NCBI GenBank assembly: GCA_045537555.1
Contig: JAZSPR010000050.1
Location: 5,374-69,373 of the forward strand
Length of the DNA: 64,000 nt
Reading direction: 5' to 3'
Source: UBA1081 sp045537555
GTDB lineage: Bacteria; Bacillota; Clostridia; Oscillospirales; Acutalibacteraceae
Below the pieces are notes generated by a model, which saw only the letters and a list, made by a program, of their open reading frames with translations, ran no database searches and was not told the DNA's origin. Shown in pieces: positions 61,559-64,000 of this stretch (position 1 is the first letter of the stretch; each line of letters begins with the position of its first letter). Both the position numbers and the translations under genes were made by a program.

Positions 61559-63037
61559 ATGGAAAAATATCTTATTAATCCTAATCAGAAATTATCAACA
61601 ATCAGCAAGGACATTTACGGTCATTTTTCAGAGCATCTGGGAAGATGCATATATGACGGACTTTTTGTAGGCAAGGATTCTCCGATTCCCAATGTAAACG
61701 GAATGAGAACAGACGTTGTGGAAGCCCTTAAAGAAATGGGTATTCCCGTTCTTCGTTGGCCCGGCGGCTGTTTTGCAGACGAATATCATTGGAAAGACGG
61801 CATCGGTGCCCCCGAAAACAGAAAAAAGATGATAAACACCCATTGGGGCGGTGTTGTTGAAGACAACAGCTTCGGCACACACGAATTCTTTGAACTCTGT
61901 GAACAGCTCGGCTGTGACCCTTATATAAACGGTAATGTCGGCTCGGGAACTGTTCAGGAAATGAGTGAATGGGTCGAATATATGACATTTGACGGTGTTT
62001 CTCCCATGGCTGAGCTCAGAAAAGCCAACGGCAGAGAAAAACCGTGGGTGGTAAAATATTTCGGTGTAGGTAACGAAAACTGGGGTTGCGGCGGCAACTT
62101 CCTTCCCGAAGATTATGCTCAGGAATATCTCAGATACAATACATATGTAAGAGATTACGACAAGAACAACAGAATTTACAGAGTATGCTGCGGTCCCAAT
62201 TCTGAAGATTATCATTGGACAGATAAAGTGATGTGGAGAGCAAAACACCACATACAGGGACTTTCACTTCATTATTACACCGTTCCTCACGGTTGGGGCG
62301 GCAGAGGTGCGGCAACTGTTTTCAGCGAAGATATGTATTATGTAACAGTTACATGTGCATATAAAATTGACGAAATCATTACCCGTCACATTGAGGTTAT
62401 GAATAAACACGACCCTCAGCACAGAGTTGACCTTATCGTTGACGAATGGGGTACATGGTTTGATGTTGAAGAGGGGACAAACCCGGGTTTCCTTTATCAG
62501 CAGAACACCATGAGAGATGCAATGGTTGCAGGTCTTACACTCAACATTTTCAATAAGCATTCAGACCGTATCAGAATGGCTAATATTGCTCAGACAGTCA
62601 ATGTTCTTCAGGCCGTTGTTCTCACAGACGGTGAAGAAATGCTTCTTACACCTACTTATCATGTTTTCAGAATGTATAAAGACCATCAGAAGAATACTCT
62701 TCTCGGTTCATTCCTCACAGCAGACGAAATTGAGTGTGAAGGACTTAAAATGCCCGAGCTTATTGAAAGCGCTTCAATGGATGAAAACGGTGTGATTTAT
62801 TCAACTGTTGTAAATGTCTGTCTTGATAAAGCAAAAGAAATCAAGTGTCAGATTGCAGATTCTGAGGTTAAATCAGTCAGAGCAGAAATCATTACAGGAA
62901 AAATGGATGCCCATAATACATTTGAAAACAAAGATGTTGTAAAAACAGAAGAATTTACATCATTTGAACTGACTCAGGACGGATTTATTGCAACAATTCC
63001 CGCATGCAGCGTTGTAAAATTCATTATTGAAAGATAA
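61559..63037 (+). CDS. Alpha-L-arabinofuranosidase, glycoside hydrolase family 51
   Basis: The 492-residue protein has the family pattern: RWPGGCFADEYHWKDGIG, the acid/base in YFGVGNENWGCGG (Glu 173) and the nucleophile in LIVDEWGTWFD (Glu 296), with a C-terminal beta domain. It removes arabinofuranose from arabinoxylan or arabinan oligosaccharides. No signal peptide, so cytosolic. It starts after AAAGGTGG and has its own promoter. Together with GH43 at 28.8 kb it gives the cell arabinoside-degrading capacity. Confidence 0.95.
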   Translation: MEKYLINPNQKLSTISKDIYGHFSEHLGRCIYDGLFVGKDSPIPNVNGMRTDVVEALKEMGIPVLRWPGGCFADEYHWKDGIGAPENRKKMINTHWGGVVEDNSFGTHEFFELCEQLGCDPYINGNVGSGTVQEMSEWVEYMTFDGVSPMAELRKANGREKPWVVKYFGVGNENWGCGGNFLPEDYAQEYLRYNTYVRDYDKNNRIYRVCCGPNSEDYHWTDKVMWRAKHHIQGLSLHYYTVPHGWGGRGAATVFSEDMYYVTVTCAYKIDEIITRHIEVMNKHDPQHRVDLIVDEWGTWFDVEEGTNPGFLYQQNTMRDAMVAGLTLNIFNKHSDRIRMANIAQTVNVLQAVVLTDGEEMLLTPTYHVFRMYKDHQKNTLLGSFLTADEIECEGLKMPELIESASMDENGVIYSTVVNVCLDKAKEIKCQIADSEVKSVRAEIITGKMDAHNTFENKDVVKTEEFTSFELTQDGFIATIPACSVVKFIIER

Positions 63038-63294
63038 TGGAAAAGCGTGAATGCAAAAGGTGTCTGCTGCTTGAAAGCGGAGATAAAAACAACCATGAAA
63101 CGGTTGTCGCATATATAAATAAGATAAAGCCCGATGAAAAATGCGATGATGAAACGTATAAAAAAAGGCTTGAAATGTGTAAAGACTGCGATAACCTGTT
63201 AAGCGGTACTTGTCTTAAATGCGGTTGTTATGTGGAATTCAGGGCAGCATTCAAAGATAAAAAGTGTCCTGATACAAAATTGAGAAAATGGTAA
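63037..63294 (+). CDS. Small Cys-rich protein (DUF6171-like)
   Basis: The 85-residue protein contains CKRCLL near the N-terminus, CKDCDNLLSGTCLKCGCYVEFRAA in the second half and a final KKCPDTKLRKW. The arrangement of seven or more Cys in CxxC pairs points to bound zinc or iron-sulfur. It resembles the DUF6171 family of Clostridia (from memory, not searched); no function is known. Starts in a TAATGG overlap with the GH51 stop, so it is translated from the same message. Confidence 0.75.
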   Translation: MEKRECKRCLLLESGDKNNHETVVAYINKIKPDEKCDDETYKKRLEMCKDCDNLLSGTCLKCGCYVEFRAAFKDKKCPDTKLRKW

Positions 63295-63300
63295 TGAATT

Positions 63301-63861
63301 ATGAAAAAAAGACTTGTTATATTTGATTGTTTCGGTGTGATTTTCGGCGAAATCGGTCCATGTATTGTCAGAAAGTATGCAAAAGAAGGCGATGATGTTG
63401 CCGCAATCAAGGAAAAACTTTTTTTGCCTGCCGACCTTGGTGATGTTTCTTATGATGAACTGATAAGCAATATTGCAGAGGAATTCGGTGTCTGTAAACA
63501 GAGTGTTCTTGATGACTGGAATTCATTTGTAAAATTAAATGATGAGCTTGTTTCTCTGATTGAAAAAATCAGGGAAACGGCAACCGTTGCCCTTCTTTCA
63601 AATGCATCAAAGGGTTTTGTTGAGTCGTTGTTTGAAAAGTATAATCTTACACATCTTTTTGATGAAATGGTTATTTCAAGCAACATCGGTATGGCAAAAC
63701 CCGATAAAGAGATTTATAAATATTGTGTGTCACGTTTTGATTGTCAGTTTGACGAAATATATATGATAGACGACAATGCGGTAAATCTTGACGGGCTTGA
63801 AACAATCGGTATCACACCGGTCCTGTTTAAAGGAAATGAAAGCATAGGGCAGATTCTGTAA
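63301..63861 (+). CDS. HAD-family hydrolase
   Basis: The 186-residue protein begins KKRLVIFDCFGVIFGEIG: the usual D-x-D-G-x-(V/T) motif reads DCFGV, with Phe and Cys where the second Asp normally stands, which is common in YihX/dehalogenase-like HADs. Motif II is ALLSNAS, the Lys is in IGMAKPDKEIY and motif IV is YMIDDNAVNLDG. A helical cap lies between motifs I and II. A small-molecule phosphatase or similar is likely. It is last in the GH51 operon. The stop codon TAA overlaps the first bases of repeat copy 6. Confidence 0.88.
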   Translation: MKKRLVIFDCFGVIFGEIGPCIVRKYAKEGDDVAAIKEKLFLPADLGDVSYDELISNIAEEFGVCKQSVLDDWNSFVKLNDELVSLIEKIRETATVALLSNASKGFVESLFEKYNLTHLFDEMVISSNIGMAKPDKEIYKYCVSRFDCQFDEIYMIDDNAVNLDGLETIGITPVLFKGNESIGQIL

Positions 63862-64000
63862 ACAATAATTTGTCGAGGTCTTTTAAATTGGCAATTAGCA
63901 ATTAGCAATGCGCAATTTCGGAAAAGGCTCCGCCTTTTGAACCATTATAATGGGGTAAGGGGCAAAGCCCCTTCATCAATTGCGAATTGCGAATTTCCAA
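63860..64000 (+). repeat. Modular palindromic repeat, copy 6 (cut by the window edge)
   Basis: Begins aaacaataatttgtcg at the HAD stop codon and shows aattagcaattagcaat arms, the hairpin aaaaggctccgcctttt, the centre accattataatgggg and the hairpin aaggggcaaagcccctt. That core is nearly identical to copy 4. The right end lies outside the window. Confidence 0.85.

Noticed and set aside
1..64000. tRNA, rRNA, prophage or insertion-sequence genes
   Set aside because: No transposase, integrase, phage structural protein, cloverleaf or rRNA-like stretch was seen on reading through; a tRNA search program was not available.

Overview
The window looks like chromosomal DNA of an anaerobic, spore-forming, fibre- and glycan-degrading Clostridia, most likely Oscillospiraceae/Ruminococcus-like. 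The evidence is a moderately AT-rich sequence with GGAGG-type ribosome binding sites and TTGACA/TATAAT-type promoters, dipicolinate synthase genes (dpaA/dpaB), a SpoVB-like flippase, dockerin modules on secreted proteins, many glycoside hydrolases, and housekeeping genes in typical Firmicutes forms (Obg with Mini-III, HD-type CCA enzyme, NrdR, RecJ, RelA, Dtd, HemZ, HU). No rRNA, tRNA, insertion sequence, prophage or CRISPR array was recognised.

Layout. 1-2.6 kb: mrnC (cut by the edge), obg and a dockerin-bearing secreted protein. 2.7-5.3 kb: ECF sigma factor, anti-sigma-like membrane protein and C39-type peptidase. 5.3-8.4 kb: free-standing pduL, a secreted multi-repeat protein with a C-terminal dockerin, and a 51-residue lipoprotein too short for routine gene calling. 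8.4-12.1 kb: cca, nrdR and a two-component system. 12.1-12.7 kb: gene-free, made of hairpin-rich repeats. 12.7-29.7 kb: glycan region with GH38, an M28 peptidase, an 1841-residue repeat protein, a GPH transporter with a long cytosolic tail, GH125, a secreted protein and GH43. 30-42.4 kb: dpaBA and a housekeeping run (recJ, relA, dtd, MBL hydrolase, hemZ, sialidase-like, spoVB-like, mazG, HU). 42.4-48.9 kb: WYL regulator divergent from a second GPH transporter, metallophosphoesterase and PI-PLC-like protein, followed by a thiol-redox set (TlpA-like, 47-residue CxxC protein, polyferredoxin).

49.0-57.6 kb is the most unusual part. A 44-residue amphipathic peptide with its own promoter and terminator precedes three tandem, mutually paralogous radical-SAM/B12-type proteins of almost identical length, a family-2 glycosyltransferase and a fourth, divergent radical-SAM protein. 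I do not recognise the pathway. The window ends with GH2, an iron alcohol dehydrogenase, a GtrA-like protein, GH51, a DUF6171-like protein and a HAD hydrolase.

A second unusual feature runs through the window. At least six copies of a modular palindromic repeat sit in intergenic space. One end reads (a/g)aacaataattt(g/a)tcg and the other cgacaaattctgattta. In five copies the first end carries, or directly abuts, the stop codon of the neighbouring gene, so that four proteins end in Lys/Glu-Gln encoded by the repeat. Two regions also hold strings of very short hairpins joined by a constant spacer word.
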